Of a stretch of DNA of 64,000 bases, positions 8,620 through 16,182 are shown piece by piece. The translations under genes and the position numbers were made by a program. Origin of the DNA: an uncultured Granulosicoccus sp. (GTDB lineage: Bacteria > Pseudomonadota > Gammaproteobacteria > Granulosicoccales > Granulosicoccaceae); the NCBI GenBank assembly GCA_947495035.1, contig CANLXI010000005.1, positions 124,001-188,000 on the forward strand, in the 5' to 3' direction. Numbering within the stretch: the stretch's first letter is position 1; every line of letters begins with the position of its first letter. The notes under the pieces were generated by a model. It was given only the letters and a program-made list of their open reading frames with translations. It was not told where the DNA came from and did not search any database.

Positions 8620-9365
8620 ACAGGCTACGCCCCGGCCAGGCGGCCGTTGTCAGTATTCACGATGTCATGCCGGAGACAATGGACCCGGTTCAACGTTGTC
8701 TCGACGAGTGTTACCGCCATGACGTTCGGAACGTCCATTTACTGGTGGTGCCGGGTCGACGCTGGTCCGCATCGCAGTTGCAGCAACTGCGACACTGGGT
8801 CAGTGAAGGCTGTCTGCTGGCAGGGCATGGCTGGTTGCACCACTGTGACAACATCGATCGTCCATATCATCGGCTGCATTCGATGCTGATGTCACGCAAT
8901 GTGGCCGAGCATCTGGCACTGGATGCCGGGGGGATTGTCACCATGATGAATCGCTGCCGCCAGTGGTTTGCCTTGCACCAGCTGCCATCGCCCGACTTGT
9001 ACGTCCCTCCAGCCTGGGCGCTTGGACGCATCGATCAGCCACAGCTGCGAAGCACCGGCTTCGGGCTTGTCGAGACGGTCAGGGGAGTCGTTGATCTTCA
9101 TGCGGGTCAGTGGAAGCTGGGTCCTCTGCTGGGTTATGAGGCGGACACGGTGCTGCGCAGCCGCGTTCTGAGTGCATGGAATCGTGCCAATCGCCGAATG
9201 GCGGCCCTGAACGGCACCGTCCGTATCGGCATTCACCCGCAGGATCTCGAGCTGCGATTGAGTGAGGAGTTACGCTCTGATCTGGCGCTGTGCCAGTCGA
9301 TCACGCTGGATGAGGTCTTCGCTGCCCCGGTGTTGCCGGAACTGGGTCAAACCGAGAGTCGTTGA
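8616..9365 (+). CDS. DUF2334 / polysaccharide deacetylase-like protein
   Basis: A 249-residue protein with a NodB-like barrel pattern. Near the N-terminus VVSIHDVMPET provides the usual His-Asp pair. GHGWLHHC corresponds to the second metal-binding strand (HG..HH), and IGIHPQDLELR is near the C-terminus. This matches DUF2334, a branch of the polysaccharide deacetylase superfamily that hydrolyses N-acetyl or similar groups of glycans. There is no signal peptide. ATG 8616 overlaps the glycosyltransferase stop (ATGA), so the three genes form one translationally coupled unit. A GC-rich stem-loop follows 15 bp after the stop. The substrate is probably whatever the upstream GT4 and sulfotransferase build. 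Confidence 0.75.
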   Translation: MNRLRPGQAAVVSIHDVMPETMDPVQRCLDECYRHDVRNVHLLVVPGRRWSASQLQQLRHWVSEGCLLAGHGWLHHCDNIDRPYHRLHSMLMSRNVAEHLALDAGGIVTMMNRCRQWFALHQLPSPDLYVPPAWALGRIDQPQLRSTGFGLVETVRGVVDLHAGQWKLGPLLGYEADTVLRSRVLSAWNRANRRMAALNGTVRIGIHPQDLELRLSEELRSDLALCQSITLDEVFAAPVLPELGQTESR

Positions 9366-9380
9366 CCCGCAGCATGGTCT

Positions 9381-9401
9381 GGCAGGCGTGATCCGCCTGC
9401 C
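9381..9401 (+). terminator. GC-rich stem-loop after the glycan cluster (terminator-like)
   Basis: GGCAGGCG (9381-9388) pairs perfectly with CGCCTGCC (9394-9401) around a 5-nt loop. It starts 15 nt after the stop of the DUF2334 gene. No T-run follows, so it is at best a partial or Rho-assisted terminator. Confidence 0.45.
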
Positions 9402-9419
9402 GGATGAGTAGTCCATGGC

Positions 9420-9433
9420 CGGGCGATCGCCCG
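9420..9433. other. 14-bp perfect palindrome in the 5' region of the export operon
   Basis: CGGGCGATCGCCCG is fully self-complementary and includes the octamer GCGATCGC. It lies 126 bp before the first gene of the adaptor/protease/SecA operon, next to a further CCCG...CGGG pair. It may be an operator or only a GC-rich structural element. Confidence 0.35.
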
Positions 9434-9558
9434 TCATGGCGGGCGCATGGCAGATGATGGCAGTCGTTACGCAGGTGAATTCAGATCGCCGCAGCCCTGC
9501 CGCTATTCAGTGAGAGACCGTCCACATATGAGCTGTAGATCTCACTACTCGCCACTCC

Positions 9559-11085
9559 ATGAGCCTGTCACCTCAACCAGATCTGGCATCTGCCCGGCGT
9601 TCTTCTGCGCCGGGAGTTGATGCGCGCCTGAAACCCGCAGCCAATGATGCGGGTGGCGGACAGGTGTCGTCTGCATCCAGGCATCGCCGATTGATCGTCG
9701 AGTCGAAAACGGCGCTGTTTGCTCGGCGTCAGGCCATCGTGTTGCAGCTTCTGGCCGACTTCAGTTCCGAAGCGCGTCTTGATCGGGCACTGATGGCGAC
9801 TGCCAACACCATCAAGAATCAGTTGCAATGCACCCGCGTGTCGTTCGGCCTGAGACGCGGTCGTGTCATGGAAGTCGCTGCGATTTCACAGCAGGCCACC
9901 ATCGAGGAGCGGACCAGTGAGACCGAGCTGTTGCGAGCCGCTTTGCTGGAATCCAGCAAACGTGATGAGCTGTTGAACCTGTCCGCGTCGCCCTCCGCCG
10001 ACACCGGCCTGCAGGCACATCGCCTGCTGGCTGCCGGTCGACAGGAACGGCAGGTGGTGACGGTGCCGCTGTGTCATGAGAGACGATGCGTGGCTGTGCT
10101 GTGTCTGGAGCGTGATTCTGCCATTGATATTGCCCCTCTGACGCTGCAATTGATCAGTCATATCGCCAGTGTTCTCGCGCCACTGATCGCTGTGCGTCTG
10201 GCTGCGGAACGCAGCCTGGTACGACATGCCCGGGAGAGCATGATGCGTGTCTTCGGGGCGGGTGTTGCGCCTCGATACATGAAACTGAAGCTGATCGCAC
10301 TGTTGACCATCGCTATGCTGCTCACGGCTGCCGTGGTCGAGGTGCCTTTCAGGGTCAAGGCCAGCGCCGAGCTGGTACCGCTGGAGAGGCGTGTGATATC
10401 CGCTCCTCGCGACGGTTATATCCAGTCTGTGGATAGTGGCGCAGGTGATCTGGTCCGTATCGGTGACGCTCTCATGCAACTGGATACCGACGAACTGCTG
10501 GTCGAGCAGTCCCGCTGGCAGAGTGAGCTGGCCAGTACAGCGACGGAGTTGCGTTCGGCAATGGCCGCCGGCGACCGTCGCAAGATGGCCATGCTGAAGG
10601 CTGATGCCGATAAACACCGGGCCCAGTTGGCGTTGCTGGAGTCGGAACTGTCACGCTCTGCCGTGCGAGCGCCCGTCTCCGGTGTCATCGTCAGCGGCGA
10701 TCTGTCGCAGATGGTCGGTGCCCCGGTGAAGCGGGGTGAGACACTGATGGAGCTGGCCCCGCCCGATGGCTACGCCGTGCATCTGATGGTGGACGAGAAG
10801 GACATCAGCAACGTCTCGATGGGAGACCAGGGCCGTCTGTCGTTGAAGGCGTTGCCGGGAGACGCGATCGATTTCACGATTACTGCCATACATCCCGTCG
10901 GATTGCCCGAGAACGGCATGAACCGTTTTCGTGTCGAAGCCGCGTTGGTACAGCCGGAGGCGGTGCTGCTGCCGGGCCAGACAGGCATCGGCAAGATCGA
11001 CGTCGGCTCGGCCTCGCTGCTGTGGACCTGGACGCATGAATTCGGTGACTGGTTCAGGCACAAGCGCTGGGAGTGGTTCGGATGA
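9559..11085 (+). CDS. GAF domain-containing HlyD-type periplasmic adaptor
   Basis: A 508-residue fusion. The N-terminal half has no signal peptide and contains a GAF-like fold (about residues 60-215). A single membrane helix follows (about 240-262, LIALLTIAMLLTAAVVEVPF), then a HlyD/barrel-sandwich adaptor. The adaptor shows RRVISAPRDGYIQSV and VRIGDALMQLDT (lipoyl half), a coiled-coil hairpin, then SAVRAPVSGVIVSGD and a beta-barrel. Thus a cytoplasmic sensor module is tethered to a periplasmic adaptor, an uncommon order. It overlaps the M50 gene by 4 bp. Adaptors usually link an inner-membrane motor to an outer-membrane channel; here no RND or ABC pump is adjacent. GAF ligand residues cannot be inferred. 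Confidence 0.85.
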   Translation: MSLSPQPDLASARRSSAPGVDARLKPAANDAGGGQVSSASRHRRLIVESKTALFARRQAIVLQLLADFSSEARLDRALMATANTIKNQLQCTRVSFGLRRGRVMEVAAISQQATIEERTSETELLRAALLESSKRDELLNLSASPSADTGLQAHRLLAAGRQERQVVTVPLCHERRCVAVLCLERDSAIDIAPLTLQLISHIASVLAPLIAVRLAAERSLVRHARESMMRVFGAGVAPRYMKLKLIALLTIAMLLTAAVVEVPFRVKASAELVPLERRVISAPRDGYIQSVDSGAGDLVRIGDALMQLDTDELLVEQSRWQSELASTATELRSAMAAGDRRKMAMLKADADKHRAQLALLESELSRSAVRAPVSGVIVSGDLSQMVGAPVKRGETLMELAPPDGYAVHLMVDEKDISNVSMGDQGRLSLKALPGDAIDFTITAIHPVGLPENGMNRFRVEAALVQPEAVLLPGQTGIGKIDVGSASLLWTWTHEFGDWFRHKRWEWFG

Positions 11086-13229
11086 CTGACTCGAGCCTGT
11101 TCAGTGAGCACTGGTATCGCGTCAAGGGGCTGATGCCGGCACTGGCGCCCGATGTCAGGGTGGTACGTCATGTGTACCGCTTGCAACCGAGCTATATCCT
11201 GCGTCGGGCCTCGACACGCAGTTGGCACCGTATCGGTCTGTCGGCCTACGAGCTGCTGGCGCAGTTCAACGGTCGTCGAACGGTGGAGGAGATCTGGGAG
11301 GCGGGCCTTGCCAGTCAGGGTGAGGCAGCCGCCAGTCAGGGTGAACTGATTACTCTCTTGGGGCAGTTGCATGAAGCGGATCTGCTGGTCGTGGACGCAC
11401 GGCTGGATGCCGAGGAAATTCTGGGGCGACGAGACCGCATGCGCAAGCGCGACAGCGGCCAGCGGTTCATGAACCCTTTGTATCTGCGGCTGCGCCTGCT
11501 GGATCCGGATCGTCTCGTCAGTCGAATCGATCGGCTGATACCTCGCCACTGTTTTGTCTATCTGGCTTCTGCCACCGGGCTGTTGTGGGTGTTTGCCCTG
11601 TATTCGCTGCTGCCTCACTGGGATGAACTCAGTGCCCATCTGGGTGAGAACCGATACTTCAACCCGGTCAATGTTCTGCTGTTGGCCGTGTTGTATCCCG
11701 TCCTGAAAGTCATGCACGAGCTGGCACATGCCCTTGTCGTCAAGCGCTATGGCGGTGAGGTGCGCGAATGTGGTCTGGCTCTGCTGGTTCTGGTACCGAA
11801 TCCCTATGTGGACGCCAGTGCCGCCAACATGTTTGCCAGCAAATATCAACGGATGCTGGTGAGTGCAGCGGGCATTCTTGTCGAGATTTCCCTGGCGGCC
11901 ATGGCGGCGCTGGTCTGGCTGAATTCGACAGGGCTGGTACAGGATGCCGCCTTGTCAGTCATGCTCATCGGCCTGGTGTCGACCTTGCTGTTCAATGGCA
12001 ACCCACTGTTGAAGTTCGATGGCTACTATCTGCTGGCGGACTGGCTGGAGATTCCCAATCTGGCGGCTCGTTCACGGCAGTATCTGCTGGGTAGACTGGC
12101 CACGATGCTGGGGGCAAGTGATGATTCTCCGATCACCTTGTCGGACTCGCGCGAGCGCTGGTGGTTGATCGCCTACGGCTTGCTGTCTTCCGTTTACCGG
12201 GTGGCCTTGATGTTCTTCATTGCCTGGATGATTTCAGGGCAATACCATTTTTTCGGTGTTCTGCTGGCCTTGCATGTCTTTGTGGTATCGCTTGCCTTGC
12301 CTGCCTGGAAAGCGGTCCGCTTCATTGGCAGGCAGGCGCAGGACATTCGTCGGCGCGTGGTGTTCATCGTCGCCGTATTGCTGTGTCTGTCAACCAGCCT
12401 TGCCGTTGCCCTGCCATTGCCCAAGGTCACGGTTGCCGATGGCATCGTGTGGCTACCGGAGCAGGCAGTGCTGCGTATTGCACAGCCCTGTGAGGTCACG
12501 CGGCTGTATGTCACCCCCGGTAGCGAGGTGCTGGCTGGTGCCCGACTGTTCGATTGCATCGATGATCAGCGCCGTGCCGACGTGCTTTTGCTAGAGGCCG
12601 ACCTGCGACGCCTCGACGCGCAACGTGCCGGCCTGCTGCTGAGCGACCCGGTCGAGCATCAGAACCTGGTATTCGAACGTCGTTCGATCCAGACTGCTTA
12701 CGATCTGGCCGTGGATCGTCTGCAGCAGATGCAGGTCAGGGCCGGGGTAGCCGGGCGCTTTCTGGTGGAAGGCAGTGTCGAACTCGAAGGACGCTATCTG
12801 GCGGCCAATGCAGTCGCAGGCTATGTCGTCCCCGGAGACAATCGCACCATACGACTGGCGCTGGAGCAGGAAGACCATGTCTGGTTGCGAGACAATACGG
12901 TGAAGGTGGATGTCCTGCTCGATGGTGCTGACTCATCCCGGCAGGCGTACAGCAGTCGGATCACACGGCAGACACCCAAGGCCAGTCATCGTGTGGCAAC
13001 AGCGGCGCTGACGACGCTGGGAGGGGGAGATCTGCCAGCAGAGGCCCTGGAGGAAGGTGTCAGGGTACAGGATGCGGTATTCGATCTGGAGCTGGCCTGG
13101 CCCGAGAATGCCAGCAGTCAGGCAATCGGATCGCGGGTACGAGTGCGCTTTGATCATGGGTCGGCCACCTTGCTCAACCGGCTGAACGTCTTCATCAGAC
13201 AGCTGTGGCTGGAAAGGGAGTCGGCATGA
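11082..13229 (+). CDS. PqqD-like / M50 site-2 protease / barrel-sandwich fusion protein
   Basis: A 715-residue polytopic membrane protein. Residues ~25-110 look like a PqqD-type winged-helix peptide-binding domain (GLSAYELLAQFNGRRTVEEI, then an LLGQLHEADLL helix). A multi-span membrane core carries the zinc motif HELAHA at about 212-217 and the third-ligand region NPLLKFDGYY at about 307-316, both typical of M50 peptidases related to YydH. More membrane helices follow, then a periplasmic lipoyl/HlyD-like part from ~450 (VLRIAQPCEVTRLYVTPGSEV). ATG 11082 overlaps the adaptor stop. The layout suggests a protease/transporter that binds a peptide, cuts it in the membrane and contacts an adaptor. 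No radical-SAM or YcaO maturase lies nearby. Confidence 0.85.
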   Translation: MTDSSLFSEHWYRVKGLMPALAPDVRVVRHVYRLQPSYILRRASTRSWHRIGLSAYELLAQFNGRRTVEEIWEAGLASQGEAAASQGELITLLGQLHEADLLVVDARLDAEEILGRRDRMRKRDSGQRFMNPLYLRLRLLDPDRLVSRIDRLIPRHCFVYLASATGLLWVFALYSLLPHWDELSAHLGENRYFNPVNVLLLAVLYPVLKVMHELAHALVVKRYGGEVRECGLALLVLVPNPYVDASAANMFASKYQRMLVSAAGILVEISLAAMAALVWLNSTGLVQDAALSVMLIGLVSTLLFNGNPLLKFDGYYLLADWLEIPNLAARSRQYLLGRLATMLGASDDSPITLSDSRERWWLIAYGLLSSVYRVALMFFIAWMISGQYHFFGVLLALHVFVVSLALPAWKAVRFIGRQAQDIRRRVVFIVAVLLCLSTSLAVALPLPKVTVADGIVWLPEQAVLRIAQPCEVTRLYVTPGSEVLAGARLFDCIDDQRRADVLLLEADLRRLDAQRAGLLLSDPVEHQNLVFERRSIQTAYDLAVDRLQQMQVRAGVAGRFLVEGSVELEGRYLAANAVAGYVVPGDNRTIRLALEQEDHVWLRDNTVKVDVLLDGADSSRQAYSSRITRQTPKASHRVATAALTTLGGGDLPAEALEEGVRVQDAVFDLELAWPENASSQAIGSRVRVRFDHGSATLLNRLNVFIRQLWLERESA

Positions 13230-15223
13230 TCGCAGCGATGGACATAGCGCGTCCCGGCATCCGGCTGGGGCCTCGACCTGAGGTGATAGCATCGGCGGAT
13301 CGCGATGGTGTGGATGAATTCTTTCAGAAGCTGCTTGCGCACCGGGTCGATTCCGAGTTGCGCAGTCTGCGCCGCTTCGGCAAACGATTGAAGGCGATTG
13401 CCGAGGCCGAGACGCACTTCGTACAACTGGACCTGCTTGCCCGCAATTGCGTGCTGCTGGACCTGAAGAAGCGACTGGCTGCCAGGCAGTTGCGCAAGCT
13501 GGATCTGGTGCAGGCCTTCGCAATGATCCGGGTGGCCGTCGAACAGAGTCTGGGGATACGCCTGCACGATGAGCAGTTGTATGCCGGCTGGTGTCTGTTG
13601 GCCGGCCACTTCGTTGAAATGAACACGGGTGAGGGCAAGACCGTAACTGCGGCTCTGCCTGCGATTGTCATGGCCATGGCGGCAGTGCCGGTACATGTCA
13701 TCAGTGCCAACGAATATCTGGTCTCGCGAGACTCGGCGGAGCTGGAGCCCGTCTATCGCTGGTTCGGCCTGTCGCTGGGTCTGGTGCTGGCGGAGCAGGA
13801 TGAGGCACAGAAACGTCAGGGCTATGGTTGCGATATCACCTACTGCACGCATCAGCAAGTGGTGTTCGATTATCTGCGTGACACTCAGATACTCAAGCAT
13901 GATCGTCACGGTCTGGCCGCCAGTCTGCGCGATCTGCTGGAGGAGCAACCCGGCCTGCCCGTGCAGAGAGGGTTGTGCTTTGCCATCGTGGACGAAGCCG
14001 ACAGCGTGCTCATCGATGATGCGCGTACGCCGCTGATTCTGTCCGAGACGAGTGCTGGCGAGGGGCTGTCAATGAGTGAAGCCGCGGTAGCGCTGGCCAT
14101 TGCCAGGAGTCTGCAGGAAAACGGGGACTATCTGCTGAAACGAGAGATCCGACAGGCGCGCCTGACGGACTCGGGCCTGCGTCTGGTGCGCGAACGAACG
14201 GCGCAGTTATCCGGTTCCTGGCAGTTCGAGCGCTATCGCCAGGAAAGAGTGTGTCAGGCTCTGGCTGCACTGCATCTTCATCAGCGAGATGTCGACTACC
14301 TGGTACAGCAGGATAGAGTCGAACTGATCGATCAGGCAACCGGTAGACCCACGCCGCAGCGCCGACTGCAGCACGGCTTGCACCGTCTGCTCGAGGTCAA
14401 GGAGCGTTGTTCCGTCAGTGATGAGTCCAATCCGATCGCCTCCCTGAGCTACCAGCGATTCTTTGCTCGATATCATCGGCTTTGCGGCATGAGCGGCACC
14501 CTGAAGGAAGCCAGTGGCGAACTGCGACGGGTGTATGGCCCGCACGTGCTGTCCGTTCCGCCCGTGCGGCCGTCGCGCCGCCGCATGCTGCCACTTCAGA
14601 TTGCCGCTTCGCGAACGATACAACTGGAGATGCTGCTGCAGCAGGTGCAGTTGCTGCGCTCTCGTGGTCGCGCCATCCTGGTTGGCACGAGAACGGTCAG
14701 ACTGTCCGACGAGGTCAGCAGGCTTCTCAGTGCGCATGGCATCGACCACGAAGTACTCAACGCCCGTCAGGACAGTGCAGAGGCTCTGGTCGTGGCCGCA
14801 GCCGGCCGTAGCGGCCAGGTAACGGTTGCAACCAACATGGCCGGACGCGGTACGGATATCAAGCCGGAGGCCGCTGTTGTCGAGGCGGGAGGGTTGCATG
14901 TACTTAACCTCGAGATCAATGACTCCAGGCGTGTGGACAGGCAACTGCAGGGGCGGGCCGCTCGCCAGGGTCAACCCGGTTCCTGTCAGGATATCCTGTG
15001 CGTGGATGACGATGTACTGAAATTGGAATCCGGCGCCCTGGCAAAGCGTTTGCTGTCAATGGCAACCGCAGGCTCGACAACGAGCAACTCAAGCCTGGTC
15101 GCAGCCCTGATCCGCAGGGCACAGCGTCGAGTGGAAAGCCGTCATCGGCAGCAGAGAATTGCCGTTGCCAGAGGGCAGACGCAACTTCAACGCATACTGG
15201 CTGTTGGAGGTCGGAGTGAATAG
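13226..15223 (+). CDS. SecA-like translocation ATPase (truncated paralogue)
   Basis: Divergent SecA homologue of 665 residues (canonical SecA ~850-900). Motor motifs are intact: Walker A MNTGEGKT at ~132-139, YCTHQQVVFDYLRD, Walker B IVDEADSVLIDDARTPLIL (DEAD where SecA usually has DEVD), YQRFFARYHRLCGMSGT, VTVATNMAGRGTDI and the arginine-finger helix RQLQGRAARQGQPGS. The region between the two motor halves is long enough for a short preprotein-binding domain. The protein ends ~70 residues after the second motor domain, so most of the helical scaffold with its two-helix finger, the helical wing and the zinc-binding tail are missing. It overlaps the M50 gene by 4 bp. It is probably a specialised motor rather than the housekeeping SecA. 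Confidence 0.88.
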   Translation: MIAAMDIARPGIRLGPRPEVIASADRDGVDEFFQKLLAHRVDSELRSLRRFGKRLKAIAEAETHFVQLDLLARNCVLLDLKKRLAARQLRKLDLVQAFAMIRVAVEQSLGIRLHDEQLYAGWCLLAGHFVEMNTGEGKTVTAALPAIVMAMAAVPVHVISANEYLVSRDSAELEPVYRWFGLSLGLVLAEQDEAQKRQGYGCDITYCTHQQVVFDYLRDTQILKHDRHGLAASLRDLLEEQPGLPVQRGLCFAIVDEADSVLIDDARTPLILSETSAGEGLSMSEAAVALAIARSLQENGDYLLKREIRQARLTDSGLRLVRERTAQLSGSWQFERYRQERVCQALAALHLHQRDVDYLVQQDRVELIDQATGRPTPQRRLQHGLHRLLEVKERCSVSDESNPIASLSYQRFFARYHRLCGMSGTLKEASGELRRVYGPHVLSVPPVRPSRRRMLPLQIAASRTIQLEMLLQQVQLLRSRGRAILVGTRTVRLSDEVSRLLSAHGIDHEVLNARQDSAEALVVAAAGRSGQVTVATNMAGRGTDIKPEAAVVEAGGLHVLNLEINDSRRVDRQLQGRAARQGQPGSCQDILCVDDDVLKLESGALAKRLLSMATAGSTTSNSSLVAALIRRAQRRVESRHRQQRIAVARGQTQLQRILAVGGRSE

Positions 15224-16136
15224 TGCAATCAACAGGTCATGGAGTACCTTGCCAATGCGTGTTGTATCTCGCATGCCGAATTACCTTGTCGTGATCTGTC
15301 TGCTGCTGCCTGCAACCGGCGCATGGGCGCAAGAGACTGTCGCATCTGCTGCGTCTGCGTCAGTGAACACACATGAGTGTCTGATGGAGCCCATGGTGGT
15401 GCTGGAACTTGGCAGCGAGACGCAGGGGCTTATCGAGGTACTTGAGGTGGACCGGGGAGAGCGTGTTGCGGCGGGGGACGTGGTGGCGCGATTGAAATCC
15501 ACTGTCGAGCGCCGTCGCGTCGAACAGGCGCGCAAGCGGGCCGGAATGCGCGGCGAGATAACGGCCCGTGAAGCCGATCTGGAACTGGCCAGTATCGTGC
15601 TGGATCGCTCCACCGGGCTGCATGGAAAATCGCTGATCTCGTCGCAGGAACTGGATGAGGCTCGCGCCCAGTACCGGGTGGCACAGGCAGCGCTGGAGCA
15701 GGCCCAGGACAATGCAGGACAGCTGGAACTGGAAATGCTCCGCGCTGAAGCTTTGCTGGAGCAGAGGATCGTTCGCAGCCCGGTGGATGGGGTGGTGGTT
15801 GAGCACAGCAGCTTTGCCGGCGAGTTCGTTCAGGACAACCCCATCATGACCATAGCCCAGCTCGACCCCTTGCGAGTGGAAGTGGTGCTGCCACTGAGTG
15901 AGTTCGGCAAGTATCGGCAGGGTGATACTGCAAGGGTGAAACCGGAGCTGGGTGGCCCCGAGGTCATTGCCGTGGTGGATGTGGTCGATCCCCTGCTGGA
16001 TGCCAGCAGTGGCACTTTCGGGATTCGTCTGTTGCTGGACAATGCCGATGGGCAGCTGATCGCTGGTCAGAAGTGTACTGTCAGCATCGACCCGGCATCC
16101 GGACTGCACACCTCCAGCGACACTGTAGAACAGTGA
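15216..16136 (+). CDS. Exported HlyD/RND-type periplasmic adaptor protein
   Basis: About 306 residues. A hydrophobic segment NYLVVICLLLPATGAWA ends in a plausible signal peptidase site. It is followed by a split lipoyl domain (GLIEVLEVDRGERVAAGDVV... and IVRSPVDGVVVEHSSFAGEFV), a ~110-residue coiled-coil hairpin rich in Glu, Arg and Ala, and a barrel domain ending in LIAGQKCTVSI. GTG 15216 is chosen because GGAGG (15206-15210) lies 5 nt upstream and the codon overlaps the SecA-like stop. ATG 15255 would give a shorter, more standard signal peptide. No RND pump or TolC is encoded here, so it probably partners the other adaptor and the membrane protease of the same operon. Confidence 0.85.
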   Translation: MNSAINRSWSTLPMRVVSRMPNYLVVICLLLPATGAWAQETVASAASASVNTHECLMEPMVVLELGSETQGLIEVLEVDRGERVAAGDVVARLKSTVERRRVEQARKRAGMRGEITAREADLELASIVLDRSTGLHGKSLISSQELDEARAQYRVAQAALEQAQDNAGQLELEMLRAEALLEQRIVRSPVDGVVVEHSSFAGEFVQDNPIMTIAQLDPLRVEVVLPLSEFGKYRQGDTARVKPELGGPEVIAVVDVVDPLLDASSGTFGIRLLLDNADGQLIAGQKCTVSIDPASGLHTSSDTVEQ

Positions 16137-16182
16137 AAAGCAAACCGGTGTCCGCAGTGACAGGTGCTCTGAGGTGACGCTG

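Noticed and set aside
13226..15223. Housekeeping SecA preprotein translocase
   Set aside because: The C-terminal third is missing, key motifs diverge (DEAD, GMSGT context) and the gene sits in an adaptor/protease operon, so a specialised paralogue is more likely.
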